From the NCBI GenBank assembly GCA_016293435.1, contig JAEDEG010000146.1, positions 1-5,657 on the forward strand: 5,657 nt of DNA, given 5' to 3'. The DNA is from Clostridia bacterium. Lineage in GTDB: Bacteria > Bacillota > Clostridia > UMGS1810. A model generated the notes under the pieces. That model had not been told where the DNA came from. It did not search any database and saw only the letters and a list, made by a program, of their open reading frames with translations. The position numbers and the translations under genes are program-made. This document shows positions 4,178-5,657 of this stretch, piece after piece (position 1 is the stretch's first letter; each line of letters opens with the position of its first letter).

Positions 4178-5497
4178 GTGGATAGAAAAAGATACGGTTT
4201 GTTTACTGCGGTTGCAATGATTGTGGGAATTTGTATCGGTTCCGGAATTTTCTTCAAAGCGGATGACATTTTAAGCATAACCGGCGGAAGTATATTTTTG
4301 GGTATTCTGCTTTTTATACTCGGAGCTGCGGCAATAATATTCGGCGGGCTTACCATTGCGCAGATGGCGGCCATGACCGACGCAACCGGCGGAATAATTA
4401 CCTATGCCGAGCAATTTGCCGGCAAAGGGTGTGCAGCTGCTTTCGGGTGGTTTCACACCTTTGTGTATTATCCGACATTGATTGTGGTTGTTTCGTGGAT
4501 TGTGGGAGTATATGCGGGGCTGACATTCGGGTTTGAGTTAAGTTTTGAGCTTCAGCTTCTTATCGGCGCAGGCTTTACGGCGCTCTGTTTTATCTATAAT
4601 ACCGCCGCGCCGAAATTCGGCGGATATGTGCAAAATATCTCAACCGTTATCAAATTGCTGCCCCTTGTTATTATTGCGGTTTTGGGACTTTATTTTGCAA
4701 AACCGGAGCCTGTCATTTCTGCCGAAACGCTAAAAACGGTCAAAACCTCCGGTTGGTTAAGCGGAATCGGCGCTGTCGCCTTTTCCTATGACGGATGGAT
4801 TGTTTCTACCTCTCTGGCTCACGAGGTCAGGGATTCGCGGAGAAATCTGCCGATAGCTTTGGTAACAGCTCCTTTGATTATCCTGGCGGCATATATTTTA
4901 TATTTTGCAGGGATAAGCTCTTTAATCGGTCCTAAAAAGATAATAGAGGAGGGCAACGATCATGTTTACGAGGCGGCAGGGTTGTTGTTTGGAGAAATAG
5001 GCGCTAAACTTATATTGGTATTTGTTCTGATTTCGGTTATAGGTACGGTTAACGGTCTTGTTATGGGGTATATAAGAATGCCCTATTCTATGGCGATGCG
5101 CTCCGGAGTGTTTCCGTTAAGTGCTATCTTAAGTCGTGTTAATAAAAACGAAATGCCGGTAAATTCCGCTGCCTTTGCATTTGCGATAACACTTATCTGG
5201 TATTTCATTCATTATCTGACGCATTCCTTTATGCTGCTCGGCAGCTCGGATATTTCTGAAATTTCCATAAGCATGAACTATATATTTTATATAATTTTGT
5301 ATTATCAGGTGTTTCAATTATATAAAAAAGGGAAAATAAAGTCGCGCGTCAAGGGTATATTATTTCCTCTTTTGGCGTCAGCAGGGTCGCTTATGATCCT
5401 CTGCGGGGGGCTTATGCAGCCGCTGTTTTTAATTTATGCCTTTATAAGCATTGTCATATTTGCTGTTCCTTTAATATACTTTGGAAATAAACCGTGA
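4178..5497 (+). CDS. APC-family amino acid permease, SteT-like exchanger
   Basis: A 439-residue integral membrane transporter of the amino acid-polyamine-organocation superfamily. It most resembles the serine/threonine exchanger SteT and the LAT group (usual length about 440). The first membrane segment carries G-I-C-I-G-S-G-I-F-F (17-26), the unwound substrate-binding loop of TM1. F-S-Y-D-G-W-I (202-208) is the matching TM6 motif. S-E-I-S-I-S-M-N-Y-I-F-Y (360-371) lies at the TM10-like position where SteT has a very similar string. About 12 hydrophobic segments can be counted and the C-terminus is complete, so the gene looks functional. I chose the GTG at 4178, which has AGGGGAAGGGG (4161-4171) just before it; an in-frame TTG at 4154 lies upstream of that site and inside the hairpin. 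No clear promoter is visible in the gap. The actual substrate cannot be told from sequence, but a neutral amino acid exchanged for another is expected. Confidence 0.9.
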   Translation: MDRKRYGLFTAVAMIVGICIGSGIFFKADDILSITGGSIFLGILLFILGAAAIIFGGLTIAQMAAMTDATGGIITYAEQFAGKGCAAAFGWFHTFVYYPTLIVVVSWIVGVYAGLTFGFELSFELQLLIGAGFTALCFIYNTAAPKFGGYVQNISTVIKLLPLVIIAVLGLYFAKPEPVISAETLKTVKTSGWLSGIGAVAFSYDGWIVSTSLAHEVRDSRRNLPIALVTAPLIILAAYILYFAGISSLIGPKKIIEEGNDHVYEAAGLLFGEIGAKLILVFVLISVIGTVNGLVMGYIRMPYSMAMRSGVFPLSAILSRVNKNEMPVNSAAFAFAITLIWYFIHYLTHSFMLLGSSDISEISISMNYIFYIILYYQVFQLYKKGKIKSRVKGILFPLLASAGSLMILCGGLMQPLFLIYAFISIVIFAVPLIYFGNKP

Positions 5498-5630
5498 AAA
5501 TTGGTATTTATAAAAAAATTTTTGGGATAAAATTATGACAATTGAAAGAGACTTTAAATAAAACCGGACTATATGTTTGACAACTGCAGGGGAAAATGAG
5601 GTAAAAAATCGAAAAAAAGCGAAAAAAGGG
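5498..5630. other. Intergenic region after the permease gene
   Basis: A/T-rich sequence with no coding frame of note and no convincing terminator for the permease: AAAAAAATTTTT at about 5513-5523 is self-complementary but lacks a GC stem. It contains an upstream TTGACA (5577-5582) and an A-rich tract (GTAAAAAATCGAAAAAAAGC, 5601-5620) that would suit an UP element for the promoter at 5632. Confidence 0.5.
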
Positions 5631-5631
5631 G

Positions 5632-5657
5632 TTGACAAAAGGGGGAAAAAGTGATAT
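5632..5657 (+). promoter_or_regulatory. Promoter at window edge (TTGACA, 17 bases, TAT...)
   Basis: A consensus TTGACA lies at 5632-5637. Seventeen bases later the window ends with TAT at 5655-5657, exactly where a TATAAT box should begin. The A-rich tract upstream looks like an UP element, and a similar TTGACAA...GGGG...AAAA...TGA arrangement begins at 5577. Tandem strong promoters with A tracts are typical of rRNA/tRNA operons, but the gene driven lies outside the window. The last three bases of the -10 box are not visible. Confidence 0.65.

Noticed and set aside
4159..5317. Short open frames at 4159-4374, 4271-4456 and 5129-5317 on the minus strand and 4545-4733 on the plus strand
   Set aside because: All are shadows in other frames of the intact permease gene.
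1..5657. CRISPR array
   Set aside because: No regularly spaced direct repeats of 24-40 bases were seen anywhere.

Overview
The window looks like a low-GC Gram-positive (Firmicutes, Clostridia-type) chromosome. The grounds are strong AGGAGG-type ribosome binding sites, TTGACA/TATAAT promoters with 17-base spacers, tRNA genes with encoded CCA, and a secreted GLUG/Big_2 protein of a kind common in gut Clostridia. No genus can be assigned from the sequence alone.

Layout. Positions 1-196 hold the end of a tRNA operon: tRNA-Asn (cut at its 5' end by the window edge), tRNA-Glu and a long perfect terminator hairpin. Positions 197-823 are a scrapyard. They hold a possible promoter and intrinsic terminator enclosing a very short unit, then the left end and first 32 codons of an IS200/IS605-family element with its SD-sequestering hairpin intact. 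A probable C-terminal transposase remnant of a second insertion sequence on the minus strand follows, then a cluster of inverted AACGG motifs. Positions 824-3814 are a visibly AT-richer block. It has a minus-strand XRE-family repressor, a 140-base divergent promoter region with clear plus-strand -35/-10 boxes, and a broken gene (two frameshifts and one stop) whose last codon overlaps the start of the next gene by ATGA. That next gene is an intact 689-residue secreted beta-helix (GLUG) plus Big_2 protein. Positions 3815-4156 carry a degraded C-terminal scrap of uracil phosphoribosyltransferase (upp) and a hairpin. Positions 4178-5497 encode an intact SteT-like APC-family amino acid exchanger. 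The last 160 bases carry two similar TTGACA boxes, the second placed so that a -10 box starts at the window edge, apparently the promoter of a downstream transcription unit.

How it fits together. The stretch between the tRNA operon and the permease looks like an accessory region in which mobile elements and foreign genes have landed and decayed. The XRE gene, the broken gene and the surface protein form a divergent regulator/operon arrangement. The regulator probably controls the shared promoter region. The broken gene, when put back in frame, resembles PUA/EVE-like domains of restriction-type proteins, but that is tentative. I see no convincing complete new system; the most unusual unit is this regulator, broken gene and surface protein cassette.
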